DNA of 64,000 nt from Deltaproteobacteria bacterium (GTDB lineage: Bacteria; Desulfobacterota; Desulfobulbia; Desulfobulbales; SURF-16). Location of the stretch: assembly GCA_016219175.1 (NCBI GenBank), contig JACRCD010000025.1:105545-169544 (forward strand), written 5' to 3'. Both the position numbers and the translations under genes were made by a program. This document shows positions 8,756-17,856 of this stretch, one piece after another. Position 1 is the stretch's first letter; the number at the start of each line of letters is the position of its first letter. The notes below the pieces were generated by a model. That model was not told where the DNA came from. It saw only the letters and a list, made by a program, of their open reading frames with translations, and did not search any database.

Positions 8756-9268
8756 TCATCTCCTGTTGCGTAGGGAAGGGAGAAGAAAAGGCACCTTCCG
8801 TTTATAGTCGGCAAACACTTCACCATAACGGCGCATCAGATATCGCTCCTCTTTTTTGAGGTATTGGACCTGCATGAAAAGAAATAAGGGGAAGCTGATA
8901 TAAAGCATGCCTGGCGAGCGGAATATAAAGATTATAGCCAAGGCGGCCAGATCGTAGCCAAAAAACATGGGGTGCCGGCACCGTTGGTATATGCCGCCGG
9001 TCACCAGCCTTTTCGGCGGCCTGCGCGGGTTGGGCGTGCCTTCGCCGTAGCGGGCAAAATCCCTGGTAGCCAGGCCGATGCAATAGGCGCCGGCAGCCAG
9101 GGAAAGGAAAGAGACCGCTGCCAGCCATGGGGTTGCGGGCAGCTGATCAAGAGTGAACAATCTGTCCAGCAGCAACCCGGAAATAATGACGGCGGCAGGG
9201 ATATAGAGCCAGTAAATCAAGGCATCTCGTACCTGATACTTCCATATATCGCTTTGGAATAATGGCAT
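8756..9268 (-). CDS. Membrane methyltransferase, ICMT/phospholipid methyltransferase family
   Basis: A 170-residue integral membrane protein with about four or five helices. The family signature is clear: GGIYQRCRHPMFFGYDL followed by a membrane stretch and YLKKEERYLMRRYG. The RHP and EE segments bind S-adenosylmethionine in isoprenylcysteine carboxyl methyltransferases and phosphatidylethanolamine methyltransferases. Bacterial members usually have unknown acceptors. It is the first gene of the leftward operon that also holds the prenyl-synthase-like gene, seven bases downstream. A lipid or isoprenoid acceptor is therefore the likeliest guess. Confidence 0.85.
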   Translation of the reverse strand: MPLFQSDIWKYQVRDALIYWLYIPAAVIISGLLLDRLFTLDQLPATPWLAAVSFLSLAAGAYCIGLATRDFARYGEGTPNPRRPPKRLVTGGIYQRCRHPMFFGYDLAALAIIFIFRSPGMLYISFPLFLFMQVQYLKKEERYLMRRYGEVFADYKRKVPFLLPSLRNRR

Positions 9269-9360
9269 CTCGACTTGGCCGGCATGGCAAAATGTCCGAT
9301 CTCCTAACGTGACGGGTTTTTTTGCTGGTCCGTGGATTTTTCTACCGCGCCCAATTCTCT

Positions 9361-10131
9361 TTATGGATAAAGCCTGAGGCTGATTCTACGGTTCCGCGGA
9401 TCATAAGGGTCCTCCTTGATGATCGGCTCGGTGGCGGCATAGCCTGAGACACGGAGGAGACGGGCCGGGTCAATGCCGTGGGATTCCATTTCGATGCGGG
9501 CGGATGAGGCCCTGGCCGTGGAAAGCTCCCAGTTGCTGAAATCCTTGTTGCTGTATCCCTTGGCATCGGTGTGTCCTTCGATCTCAAGCCGGTTCTTTTT
9601 CGTCTTGAGATTTTCGGCGATCACCCCGATGATCCTTTTGCCGCTGTCCGTGAGCTTGGTGCTGCCGCTGGGAAACATGGGGGCGTTATTTTTATCCATG
9701 ATATCGACCTTGACCCCACCTTTAAAGGTGCCGATGATGATCTGATCCTTGACATCGGACAGCTTCTGCTCGATTTCCTCTTCCAGCTGCTTCTGCAGTT
9801 CCTGCACCTCCGGCGACTTATCCTCCGTGCCGGAGGATCCCGTTGCCGAAGGAGGCGTGGGGCTGACACTGATGGCCGCGCTGTCCTGCGTGTCCAGGGG
9901 GACTTTTTTCGAGGCGCCGCTGCCCTCCTCAAACAGGCTGTAGTTCTGGAAATAATTGGCAAGCTCTTCTTTTTTTTCCTGGGGGGTGGCGTTGATCAGC
10001 CACATCAGGAGAAAAAAGGCCATCATGGCCGTGACGAAGTCGGCATAGGCAACCTTCCAGCTGCCGCCGTGGTGGCCGCCTCCACCGCCCTTCTTTATCT
10101 TTTTGATGATGATCGGGTTTTTGTTTTCCAT
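9361..10131 (-). CDS. motB: Flagellar motor stator protein MotB
   Basis: A 256-residue stator subunit. A short basic N-terminus is followed by one membrane helix with YADFVTAMMAFFLLMWL. The Asp in YADF is the proton- or ion-carrying residue of MotB. A Gln/Glu-rich linker follows, then a C-terminal OmpA-like peptidoglycan-binding domain with IEGHTDAKGYSNKDF and LSTARA. With MotA it forms the ion channel anchored to the cell wall. It lies ten bases after motA on the same strand. No other flagellar structural gene is in the window. Confidence 0.95.
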   Translation of the reverse strand: MENKNPIIIKKIKKGGGGGHHGGSWKVAYADFVTAMMAFFLLMWLINATPQEKKEELANYFQNYSLFEEGSGASKKVPLDTQDSAAISVSPTPPSATGSSGTEDKSPEVQELQKQLEEEIEQKLSDVKDQIIIGTFKGGVKVDIMDKNNAPMFPSGSTKLTDSGKRIIGVIAENLKTKKNRLEIEGHTDAKGYSNKDFSNWELSTARASSARIEMESHGIDPARLLRVSGYAATEPIIKEDPYDPRNRRISLRLYP

Positions 10132-10141
10132 CTGCTTATGA

Positions 10142-11008
10142 TCACTTTGATTTCGCTTTCTTCATGGCGATATCGGTTTCGGCAAATGAGGGCCGGTCTT
10201 CATTGGGTATGGATCTTCTTCCGGCTTCAATGGCGAACTGCACCATGAACTGGGTGGAGTAGGCGGCAAGCAGGGTGGTCTTCAGCACATTCATGTAAGT
10301 GTCCCGCTCCTTGGCCTTGTGTTCAAGGTTGGTCGCCATGGGGCCGACAAAACCGTAACTGGCCAGAATACCGAGAAAGGTGCCGACCAGGGCGGCGCCG
10401 ATGTGATGGCCAAGCACTTCCACTGGCGAGTCGATTATGCCCATGGTCAGAACAACGCCGAGCACCGCGGCCACGATACCGAGACCGGGCAAGGCATCGG
10501 CAACCTTGGTGATCATGTGGGAGGGCACCAGTCTCTCGTGGCTGTTTATTTCCAGATCGATCTCCATCAAGGCCTCCACCTCATGGGGCGGATAATTGGC
10601 GGTGATCATGACCCGGATCGTGTCGCAGATAAAGTCGGCAGCCTCCTCGTCTTTCATCATGATGTTGGGGAACTTCAGAAAGAGCGCGCTTTTTTTATAA
10701 TTATCAATATCAGCCTCCACCGAGATGAGGCCTTCCTTTTTGATTTTATAAAACAGGGCGTTAAACAGCAGCAGCAGTTCAAGGTATTGCTGCTTGCCCA
10801 CCTTGGTGTCGGTAAAAACACGCTTGATATCCTTGATCACGGCGTGAAAAATTTTGCCGGGGGAGGCGATTATCAGCGACCCGGTAGCCGCCCCGAAGAT
10901 AATAACCAGCTCGGCCGGCTGAAAAAGAACACTGAAATTGCCATGCACAATCATGTACCCGCCGGCAACCGCGCCAATCACAACCAACATGCCTATTATT
11001 GTCATCAT
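10142..11008 (-). CDS. motA: Flagellar motor stator protein MotA
   Basis: A 288-residue MotA with four predicted helices: two at the N-terminus and two at about residues 160-220. The conserved PGLGIVAAVLGVVLTMG and LVGTFLGILASYGFVGP mark the pore-forming helices. A cytoplasmic loop between them bears charged residues that contact the rotor. Two ATG codons are adjacent at the start; either may be used. It is followed by motB ten bases downstream. A candidate sigma-28 promoter lies 55-81 bases upstream, fitting late flagellar regulation. Confidence 0.95.
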   Translation of the reverse strand: MMTIIGMLVVIGAVAGGYMIVHGNFSVLFQPAELVIIFGAATGSLIIASPGKIFHAVIKDIKRVFTDTKVGKQQYLELLLLFNALFYKIKKEGLISVEADIDNYKKSALFLKFPNIMMKDEEAADFICDTIRVMITANYPPHEVEALMEIDLEINSHERLVPSHMITKVADALPGLGIVAAVLGVVLTMGIIDSPVEVLGHHIGAALVGTFLGILASYGFVGPMATNLEHKAKERDTYMNVLKTTLLAAYSTQFMVQFAIEAGRRSIPNEDRPSFAETDIAMKKAKSK

Positions 11009-11040
11009 ATATCGTCTGTTTCCCTGCCAGTTTTGAAAAT

Positions 11041-11056
11041 CCTTATTGAAATAAGG
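11041..11056 (-). repeat. Small hairpin in the motA leader
   Basis: CCTTAT-TGAA-ATAAGG is a perfect six-base-pair hairpin with a four-base loop, 33 bases before the motA start. It lacks a following T-run, so it is more likely a leader structure than a terminator. Confidence 0.3.
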
Positions 11057-11062
11057 GTCCGG

Positions 11063-11089
11063 TCATCGGCCCATAACCTGTTAAGGTTA
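11063..11089 (-). promoter_or_regulatory. Candidate sigma-28 (FliA) promoter for motAB
   Basis: On the minus strand TAACCTTA is followed after 11 bases by GCCGATGA. The sigma-28 consensus is TAAAGTTT-N11-GCCGATAA, so the -10 element matches at seven of eight positions and the -35 at five of eight, with exact spacing. The transcript would begin about 50 bases upstream of motA. Confidence 0.45.
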
Positions 11090-11235
11090 AAACATTTTAT
11101 ACCATAAATACCATCTTTTTTGGCAAGATCACATGAAAATTTTCTTTGCCAACTCGTTATGCCGCATAAGAATTCCCGTGCAACGCGAGCGACCCGCCCA
11201 GGGAGAAAAAGCCATGCGGCCGCAGCTGTAAAGGC

Positions 11236-11264
11236 TTGACTTCCCGTTTTTTTTAAGCTAAATT
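11236..11264 (+). promoter_or_regulatory. Sigma-70-like promoter for hisS
   Basis: TTGACT at 11236-11241, a 17-base spacer and TAAATT at 11259-11264. This would start a transcript near 11271, leaving a leader of about 190 bases before hisS. Confidence 0.5.
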
Positions 11265-11295
11265 TTACAATTTTTTATTGCGGCTGATTATTCTT

Positions 11296-11361
11296 CTGCC
11301 CACAAACCGGGCAGAACCATGAGATCCTTACTCTTCATGGCCTGAAAAATGATTTTTCAGG
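11296..11361 (+). promoter_or_regulatory. Three consecutive hairpins in the hisS leader
   Basis: CTGCCC/GGGCAG (11296-11314, loop of 7), CCATGA/TCATGG (11317-11340) and CCTGAAAAA/TTTTTCAGG (11341-11361, loop of 3) follow each other almost without gaps. The last ends in GTTTATAT, not a true T-run. T-box hallmarks were not found. The remainder of the 455-base motA-hisS gap holds the two promoters, the motA leader hairpin and an upstream ORF at 11381; nothing else was seen. Confidence 0.4.
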
Positions 11362-11380
11362 TTTATATCATATTGAAATT

Positions 11381-11467
11381 ATGACTAAAATATCCACACC
11401 AAGAATCGCATCCAGCTCGGCCGGCCTACGGTACAGCCCCTTTTTGATTCATGAGGTAACTCTTTGA
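11381..11467 (+). CDS. Upstream ORF overlapping the hisS start
   Basis: A 28-codon ORF beginning MTKISTPRIASSSAG whose TGA stop overlaps the TTG start of hisS (TTTGA). The hisS ribosome site GAGGT lies inside it, so its translation could gate hisS by coupling. It has a single His codon, so it is not a classical histidine attenuator peptide, and no strong ribosome site precedes its ATG. Confidence 0.3.
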   Translation: MTKISTPRIASSSAGLRYSPFLIHEVTL

Positions 11468-12729
11468 GCATCAACGCCCTGAAAGGTTTCAAGGATATTG
11501 TGCCGGGCGAGGTCGAAACCTGGCAGTTCATCGAAAAAACGGCCAGAGACATTTTCCATCGTTTTGATCTGGCCGAAATCAAGGTGCCCATCCTGGAGAA
11601 AACGGATCTTTTTATCCGCTCCATCGGCGACACCACCGATATCGTGGAAAAGGAGATGTACACCTTCATCGACCGCAACGGGGCATCCCTGACCCTGCGG
11701 CCGGAAGGAACGGCTTCGGTGCTCCGCGCCTATATTGAAAACGGCCTGCTCGCCAAAAAGACCGTGCAGAAGCTTTACACCATCGGCCCCATGTTCCGCC
11801 ATGAGCGTCCCCAGAAAGGACGATTACGGCAGTTTCACCAGATGAGCGTCGAGGTGCTGGGTTCGGACCATCCGCGGGTGGATGCTGAAATGATGGCCAT
11901 GGCCACGTTGATCATGCGGGAGCTTGGCCTTTCGGCCAGCCTGGAAATAAACTCCCTTGGCTGCCCGCAATGCAGACCCGCATTCAATAAGGCTTTGCTT
12001 GATTTTCTCCACCAGACGGAAAGCATCTGTGACGACTGCCGGCGCAGAAGGGAGACCAACCCGCTGCGGGTGCTCGATTGCAAAAGCGCCCATTGCCAGG
12101 AACAATACCTCCGGTCGCCTTCCATTCTCGATTTTCTCTGCAGCGACTGCACCACTCATTTCGCCCGGGTGAAGGAAGGACTCGAGCTGCTTGCCATTCC
12201 TTACCGGGTCAATTCCTTTATGGTGCGCGGCCTCGATTATTATACCCGAACCACCTTTGAACTGGTGACCGGCGACCTGGGGGCCCAGAGCGCCGTGGGG
12301 GCCGGGGGCCGTTATGATGGCCTGGTCAAGCAGCTCGGCGGCCCGGATGTCCCGGGCATCGGTTTCGCCATGGGCATGGAGCGGTTGGCTCTCCTGCTTG
12401 AGCAGCAGGGGAAAACCCTTGCCGCGCCAGGCCTTGATCTGTACGTCGTCGCCTTGGGGTCAGCCGCCCAGAGCAAAGGTTTTGCCCTGACCCAGGCCCT
12501 GCGGCATGCCGGCCTTACCGCTACCATGGATTATCAGGATCGCAGCCTGAAAAATCAGATGAAACAAGCAGGCAAGGCCATGGCCCGTTTTGCCCTGATC
12601 ATGGGCGAAGAGGAACTCGCCCGCGGCGAGGCGGTCTTGCGCAATATGGAGAGCAGCGGCCAGGTTCCCTTTGTGCTGACCGGGGAGGTCGGCACCTGGG
12701 CCAGGGAGCTTGCGGCAAAAGTTATTTGA
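11464..12729 (+). CDS. hisS: Histidyl-tRNA synthetase
   Basis: HisRS charges tRNA-His. The 421 residues match the bacterial family. The class II catalytic core contains TLRPEGTASVLRAY (motif 1 region), RHERPQKGRLRQFHQ (motif 2), the histidine-binding RGLDYYTRTTFE and the AGGRYDGL loop, with GIGFAMGMERL as motif 3. The C-terminal 90 residues are the anticodon-binding domain. The start is a TTG preceded by GAGGT; no in-frame ATG gives the canonical N-terminus. The TTG overlaps the stop of a small upstream ORF. It is followed by a terminator-like structure before aspS. Confidence 0.97.
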   Translation: MSINALKGFKDIVPGEVETWQFIEKTARDIFHRFDLAEIKVPILEKTDLFIRSIGDTTDIVEKEMYTFIDRNGASLTLRPEGTASVLRAYIENGLLAKKTVQKLYTIGPMFRHERPQKGRLRQFHQMSVEVLGSDHPRVDAEMMAMATLIMRELGLSASLEINSLGCPQCRPAFNKALLDFLHQTESICDDCRRRRETNPLRVLDCKSAHCQEQYLRSPSILDFLCSDCTTHFARVKEGLELLAIPYRVNSFMVRGLDYYTRTTFELVTGDLGAQSAVGAGGRYDGLVKQLGGPDVPGIGFAMGMERLALLLEQQGKTLAAPGLDLYVVALGSAAQSKGFALTQALRHAGLTATMDYQDRSLKNQMKQAGKAMARFALIMGEEELARGEAVLRNMESSGQVPFVLTGEVGTWARELAAKVI

Positions 12730-12736
12730 GAAATCA

Positions 12737-12801
12737 GGAGTGAAAAGCCGACCTAAGGGCTTTCGGGTTTATCCCGCCGCTTCCTTTTAACTCCCTTTTT
12801 T
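12737..12801 (+). terminator. Terminator-like structure between hisS and aspS
   Basis: GGAGTGAAAAG (12737-12747) pairs with CTTTTAACTCC (12784-12794) with one mismatch and is followed by TTTTTT. Two smaller hairpins sit inside: AAAGCC/GGCTTT and CGGG/CCCG. The composite looks like an intrinsic terminator after hisS. Confidence 0.5.
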
Positions 12802-12848
12802 ATACCATTAACCGAATCATTCATATATCAACCGTAAAGGAGACCCCT

Positions 12849-14642
12849 ATGGAATCCATGGGTGAGCTGAAGCGCAGTCATTCCTGTAATGACCTTGGCG
12901 TCGATCATATTGATCAGGAAGTAACCTTGATGGGCTGGGTGCTGCGCCGTCGCGATCATGGCGGCGTTATATTCATTGACCTGCGCGACCGCTGGGGCAT
13001 GACCCAGGTTGTTTTCAATCCTGAATTCAACACCGAGGTCCATGCCAAGGCCCACGTGCTGCGCAGTGAGTGGGTTATTGCCGTGCGGGGCAAGGTCATC
13101 CGCCGTCCGGAAGGCATGGTTAATAACAATCTGCATACAGGCGAAATCGAGCTGCTGGTCACTGAGCTGCGTATCCTAAACAGCAGCATCACGCCCCCCT
13201 TTCCCCTGGATGAGGACATCGAGGTTTCGGACAGTCTGCGCCTGCAGTACCGCTATCTCGATCTGCGCCGTCCGGGCATGGCTGACAATCTCATCATGCG
13301 CCACAAGGCATGTCAGGCCTTGCGCGCCTTCCTTAATGATGAAAACTTTCTGGAGATCGAAACCCCGGTCCTTACCCGGTCAACCCCGGAAGGCGCCCGC
13401 GACTATCTGGTGCCCAGCAGGGTCAATCCCGGAAAATTCTATGCCCTGCCCCAGTCCCCCCAGCTTTTCAAGCAGCTGCTCATGGTAGCCGGCATGGATC
13501 GCTACTACCAGATCGTCAAATGCTTCAGGGACGAAGACCTGCGAGCTGATCGCCAGCCGGAATTCACCCAGGTGGACATGGAGCTCTCCTTTATTACCGA
13601 GGAAGACATCTACCGCATTGCCGAAGGGGTGATGAAAAGCCTCTTTGCCGCCACCAGGGGTCTTGAGCTGAAAACCCCTTTCCCCCGCATGACCTATGCC
13701 GAGGCCATGGAGCGCTATGGCTCGGACAAGCCGGATACCCGCTTCGGCCTCGAACTGATCAGCCTCACCGATGTGGTGCGGGGCTGCGGCTTTCAGGTCT
13801 TCCGCACGGTGGTGGAAAAAGGCGGGCTGGTGCAAGGCATCAACGCCAAGGGCTGCGCCCATCTCTCCCGGAAGGATCTCGATGACCTGACAGCGTATGT
13901 GGCCAATTACGGCGCCAAGGGGCTGGCCTGGGTCAAGGTGAAAGAGGACGGGGAATGGCAGTCTCCCATCGCCAAATTCTTCACGGACCAGGAACGAGCC
14001 GGCATGGCAGCCACCCTCGCCGCCCAGCCCGGCGACCTGCTCTTCTTTGTGGCGGACACGGCAACCATTGTCCGGACCTCCCTGGCGGAACTGAGGCTGG
14101 AACTGGCCCGCAGGCTGGGTTTGATTGACAAGAACACCTTCAACTTTCTCTGGGTCACCGATTTTCCGCTGCTGGAATATGACCATGACCAGAAGCGCCA
14201 CACCGCCGTGCATCATCCCTTTACCGCCCCGACCGAAGAGGATATGGCCATGCTGGAAAGCGATCCGGGCAAGGTGCGCAGCCGGGCTTACGACCTGGTG
14301 CTGAACGGCACGGAAATCGGCGGCGGCAGCCTGCGCATTCACCAGAAAGAGGTACAGAACAGGGTTTTCAAGGCCTTGTCCATCGCCCCGGAAGAGGCGG
14401 CCGACAAATTCGCCTTTCTGCTGAAAGCCCTGGAACTTGGCGCGCCGCCCCATGGCGGCATAGCCTTTGGCCTTGACCGGCTGATGATGATCATCGCCGG
14501 CCGGGATACAATCCGTGACGTCATCGCTTTCCCGAAAACCCAGAAGGCCACCTGCCCGCTTACCGACGCCCCGGCGGGAGTGGCGCGCAAGCAGCTGACG
14601 GAGCTGCATCTCCGGCCGGACTGGCAGGAGGAAAAAAAGTAA
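12849..14642 (+). CDS. aspS: Aspartyl-tRNA synthetase
   Basis: AspRS of bacterial type, 597 residues. The N-terminal OB-fold anticodon-binding domain (MGWVLRRRDHGGVIFIDLRDR) is followed by the class II core: motif 2 FRDEDLRADRQPEFTQVDME, then the bacterial GAD-type insertion at about residues 285-415, and motif 3 GGIAFGLDRLMMI. The product aspartyl-tRNA is used in translation. Whether this enzyme also charges tRNA-Asn cannot be decided here. AAGGAG lies eight bases before the ATG. Confidence 0.97.
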   Translation: MESMGELKRSHSCNDLGVDHIDQEVTLMGWVLRRRDHGGVIFIDLRDRWGMTQVVFNPEFNTEVHAKAHVLRSEWVIAVRGKVIRRPEGMVNNNLHTGEIELLVTELRILNSSITPPFPLDEDIEVSDSLRLQYRYLDLRRPGMADNLIMRHKACQALRAFLNDENFLEIETPVLTRSTPEGARDYLVPSRVNPGKFYALPQSPQLFKQLLMVAGMDRYYQIVKCFRDEDLRADRQPEFTQVDMELSFITEEDIYRIAEGVMKSLFAATRGLELKTPFPRMTYAEAMERYGSDKPDTRFGLELISLTDVVRGCGFQVFRTVVEKGGLVQGINAKGCAHLSRKDLDDLTAYVANYGAKGLAWVKVKEDGEWQSPIAKFFTDQERAGMAATLAAQPGDLLFFVADTATIVRTSLAELRLELARRLGLIDKNTFNFLWVTDFPLLEYDHDQKRHTAVHHPFTAPTEEDMAMLESDPGKVRSRAYDLVLNGTEIGGGSLRIHQKEVQNRVFKALSIAPEEAADKFAFLLKALELGAPPHGGIAFGLDRLMMIIAGRDTIRDVIAFPKTQKATCPLTDAPAGVARKQLTELHLRPDWQEEKK

Positions 14643-14680
14643 AAAAATCTGTTAATTTTCCTCCTGCCGCGGAAAAATCT

Positions 14681-14689
14681 GCTAGAATG
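14681..14689 (+). promoter_or_regulatory. Possible extended -10 promoter for guaB
   Basis: TGCTAGAAT is an extended -10 element (TGn plus TAGAAT), 59 bases before guaB. No convincing -35 is present, which is tolerated for extended -10 promoters. Confidence 0.3.
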
Positions 14690-14747
14690 TTTGATAATCT
14701 TGGATTTATTATATTGACAGCTCAAGAGCTGATGGAGACCACGGATA

Positions 14748-16205
14748 ATGAATGATGCGATCGAATATGCCTACACTTTTGATGATCTCCTCCTGGTGCC
14801 GCAGGCCTCCGAGGTCCTTCCCAACGAGGTCGACCTGTCGACCAGACTGACCCGGGATATTACGCTGCATATCCCCTTAATCAGCGCGGCCATGGACACG
14901 GTAACCGAGCATCGGGCCGCCATTGCCATGGCCAGGGAGGGCGGGCTCGGCATTATTCACAAGAACATGCCCATTGAAGAGCAGGTTCTGCAGGTGAAAA
15001 AGGTGAAAAAATCAGAATCCGGCATGATAGTCGACCCGGTGACGGTTGTGGAAGAGCAGACCGTGGGTGAGGTCAAGGAGATCATGCACAATTACCGGAT
15101 TTCCGGGGTGCCGGTCCTGAAGGGCAAACAACTGATCGGCATCGTTACCAACCGGGATCTGCGCTTTGTCTCCGACCTTGACCTGCGTGTCAAGGAGGTC
15201 ATGACCAGCAAGAACCTGGTTACCGCCAAGGTCGGCATCACCCTGGAGCAGTCCAAGGCGCTTCTGCACGAGCATCGTATTGAAAAACTGCTGGTTGTCA
15301 ACGACAGCGGAGAACTGCAGGGCCTCATTACCATCAAGGACCTGGAAAAAATCAAAAAATATCCCCTGGCCGCCAAAGACAACCTCGGCAGGCTTCGTGT
15401 CGGGGCAGCCATCGGCGTCTCCAGCTCGCTTGATGACGTGGAGAAACTGGTCAAAGCCGAGGTCGATATCTTTGTCCTTGACTCCGCCCATGGTCACTCA
15501 AAAAATATTCTGACCAAACTGCAGGTCATCAAGGATGCCTTCCCTGAGACACAGATTATTGCCGGCAATATCGCCACCGCCGAGGCGGCGGAGGCCCTGA
15601 TCAGGGCAGGCGCCGATTGTATCAAGGTGGGAGTCGGGCCCGGATCGATCTGCACAACCCGCATTGTGGCGGGGGTGGGCGTACCGCAGCTCACGGCCAT
15701 TCACAACTGCAGGAAAGTGGCGGGAAACTATGACATCCCGGTCATAGGCGACGGCGGCATAAAACACTCAGGCGACATCACCAAGGCGCTGGGCATCGGT
15801 GCGGATGTCATCATGATCGGCAGTCTTTTCGCCGGCTGCGATGAAACCCCCGGCGAAACCTTTCTCTACCAGGGCCGGACTTATAAAGGCTACCGGGGCA
15901 TGGGCTCACTGGGCGCCATGAAAAAAGGCAGCAGCGACCGTTATTTTCAGGATGATGTTGAGTCTCCGGCCAAGCTGGTTCCTGAAGGAATTGAAGGCAA
16001 GGTTCCCTATCGCGGCCCTATTTGCGATACCATTTACCAGCTGATCGGCGGCTTGCGGTCCGGCATGGGCTACCTGGGCGCAATAAACATCGCGGATCTG
16101 CAGAAAAAGGCGAAGTTTGTCCGCATCAGCCCGGCCGGCTTAAAAGAAAGCCATGTGCATGATGTCATTATCACCAAAGAGGCCCCCAATTACCGCATGG
16201 GCTGA
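14748..16205 (+). CDS. guaB: IMP dehydrogenase
   Basis: GuaB oxidises IMP to XMP with NAD+, the committed step of GMP synthesis. The 485-residue protein has the split TIM barrel with a two-CBS-domain insert at about residues 95-205, which binds adenine nucleotides in the family. The catalytic loop [11 protein letters not shown] contains the active-site Cys, and [10 protein letters not shown] and the flap region KGYRGMGSL follow. It is directly followed by guaA, so both steps from IMP to GMP are co-encoded. Confidence 0.97.
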   Translation: MNDAIEYAYTFDDLLLVPQASEVLPNEVDLSTRLTRDITLHIPLISAAMDTVTEHRAAIAMAREGGLGIIHKNMPIEEQVLQVKKVKKSESGMIVDPVTVVEEQTVGEVKEIMHNYRISGVPVLKGKQLIGIVTNRDLRFVSDLDLRVKEVMTSKNLVTAKVGITLEQSKALLHEHRIEKLLVVNDSGELQGLITIKDLEKIKKYPLAAKDNLGRLRVGAAIGVSSSLDDVEKLVKAEVDIFVLDSAHGHSKNILTKLQVIKDAFPETQIIAGNIATAEAAEALIRAGADCIKVGVGPGSICTTRIVAGVGVPQLTAIHNCRKVAGNYDIPVIGDGGIKHSGDITKALGIGADVIMIGSLFAGCDETPGETFLYQGRTYKGYRGMGSLGAMKKGSSDRYFQDDVESPAKLVPEGIEGKVPYRGPICDTIYQLIGGLRSGMGYLGAINIADLQKKAKFVRISPAGLKESHVHDVIITKEAPNYRMG

Positions 16206-16272
16206 TCGCCACAGGGAATAAATCTCTCCCGGTCGCGCAACCATTTTTATCCATTCCACCACGTAAGTTACT

Positions 16273-17823
16273 ATGAATATTCACAGTGAAAAAATACTTA
16301 TTCTTGATTTCGGTTCCCAGACCACCCAGCTCATCGCCAGGCGCATCCGTGAGCAGAAGGTCTACAGCGAGATCCATCCCTACACCCTGCCTCTTGAAAA
16401 AATCAAGGCGATGCAGCCGAAAGGCATTGTCCTCTCGGGCGGGCCGGCCAGCGTTTATGATGAGGATGCGCCCCTGAGCGATCCCGCCCTGTTTGACCTT
16501 GGCATTCCGGTGCTCGGTATCTGCTACGGGGCCCAGCTCATGACCCAGCAACTGGGGGGCAAGGTGGAACGCGCGCTGAAACGGGAGTTCGGCAAGTCGG
16601 ATCTGGAGATCAAATATAGCGGCGGCATCTTTGCCGGGCTGGAAACCGGATCGAGCCAATACCAGGTATGGATGAGCCACGGCGACCGCATTGAAGCGCT
16701 GCCGGCAGGCTTTGCCGCCTCGGCCGTGAGCGAGCATTCGCCCCACGCCGCCATCCGTCATCAAGACCAAAAACTGGTGGGGGTGCAATTCCATCCGGAG
16801 GTGGCCCACACCCTGATCGGCACGGATGTGCTGCGCAATTTCATTTTCGGTCTCTGCGGCTGTGAGCCCAACTGGACCATGCATAATTTTGTGGAGACCA
16901 CGGTGCAGGGCATCCGGGACAAGGTTGGCCAGGGCAAGGTCATCTGCGCTTTATCCGGCGGCGTTGACTCTTCCGTGACCGCGGCCCTGGTCCATAAGGC
17001 CATTGGTGATCAGCTGACCTGCATCTACGTCAATAACGGCCTGATGCGCACCGGGGAGACGGCAAGCCTGATGCGCTATTTCCGGGAGAAAACCCGTCTC
17101 AACGTCATTGACATCGATGCCGAGGACTATTTTCTGGACCGCCTGGAGGGCATTGTTGATCCGGAAGAAAAAAGAAAACGCATCGGCTACGGCTTTATCA
17201 AGATCTTCGAGGAGGAGGCGGGCAAACTGGGCGATGTCAAATATCTGGCCCAGGGGACCCTTTATCCTGATGTGATTGAAAGTGTTTCCTTCCGGGGCGG
17301 GGCCGTGATAAAATCCCACCACAATGTGGGAGGGCTGCCGGAAAGAATGAAACTCACGCTGATTGAGCCCCTGCGGGAACTGTTCAAGGATGAGGTTCGG
17401 GAATTGGGCCTTGAGCTCGGCCTGCCGGAAGAGGCCATTTACCGCCAGCCCTTTCCCGGGCCAGGGCTCGGCATCCGCATCATGGGCGAGGTAAGCAGGG
17501 AAAGGCTGCATATTCTGCGGCAGGCCGACGTGATTGTCCTGGAAGAGATGAAAAAATCCGGTTACTACCGCAAGGTATGGCAGTCATTCGCCGTGCTGCT
17601 GCCCATCCAAACCGTGGGCGTCATGGGTGATGAGCGCACCTATGAAAATGTCATCGCCCTGCGCGCGGTGGACAGTGTCGACGCCATGACCGCCGACTGG
17701 TCGCGCCTGCCCTATGATCTGCTGGGCCGCATCTCCAACCGCATCATCAACGAGGTACGCGGGGTCAACCGGGTGGTGTTTGATATCTCCTCCAAGCCGC
17801 CAAGCACTATTGAATGGGAATAA
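16273..17823 (+). CDS. guaA: GMP synthase (glutamine-hydrolysing)
   Basis: GuaA converts XMP to GMP using ATP and glutamine. The 516 residues comprise a class I glutamine amidotransferase domain with nucleophile CYGAQ and the His/Glu pair in QFHPEVAHT, then an ATP pyrophosphatase domain with P-loop SGGVDSS. The C-terminal dimerisation domain contains [12 protein letters not shown] and ends in KPPSTIEWE, the canonical family ending. It follows guaB by 67 bases on the same strand and is probably co-transcribed. Confidence 0.98.
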   Translation: MNIHSEKILILDFGSQTTQLIARRIREQKVYSEIHPYTLPLEKIKAMQPKGIVLSGGPASVYDEDAPLSDPALFDLGIPVLGICYGAQLMTQQLGGKVERALKREFGKSDLEIKYSGGIFAGLETGSSQYQVWMSHGDRIEALPAGFAASAVSEHSPHAAIRHQDQKLVGVQFHPEVAHTLIGTDVLRNFIFGLCGCEPNWTMHNFVETTVQGIRDKVGQGKVICALSGGVDSSVTAALVHKAIGDQLTCIYVNNGLMRTGETASLMRYFREKTRLNVIDIDAEDYFLDRLEGIVDPEEKRKRIGYGFIKIFEEEAGKLGDVKYLAQGTLYPDVIESVSFRGGAVIKSHHNVGGLPERMKLTLIEPLRELFKDEVRELGLELGLPEEAIYRQPFPGPGLGIRIMGEVSRERLHILRQADVIVLEEMKKSGYYRKVWQSFAVLLPIQTVGVMGDERTYENVIALRAVDSVDAMTADWSRLPYDLLGRISNRIINEVRGVNRVVFDISSKPPSTIEWE

Positions 17824-17856
17824 CGGATATCCCCGCACTCGGATCATTTCTTTCCT

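Noticed and set aside
11296..11463. T-box riboswitch or His attenuator before hisS
   Set aside because: No T-box sequence or specifier loop and no run of His codons; only simple hairpins and a short ORF.
13380..14609. 409-codon frame antisense to aspS
   Set aside because: Shadow of a certain gene; no recognisable motif.
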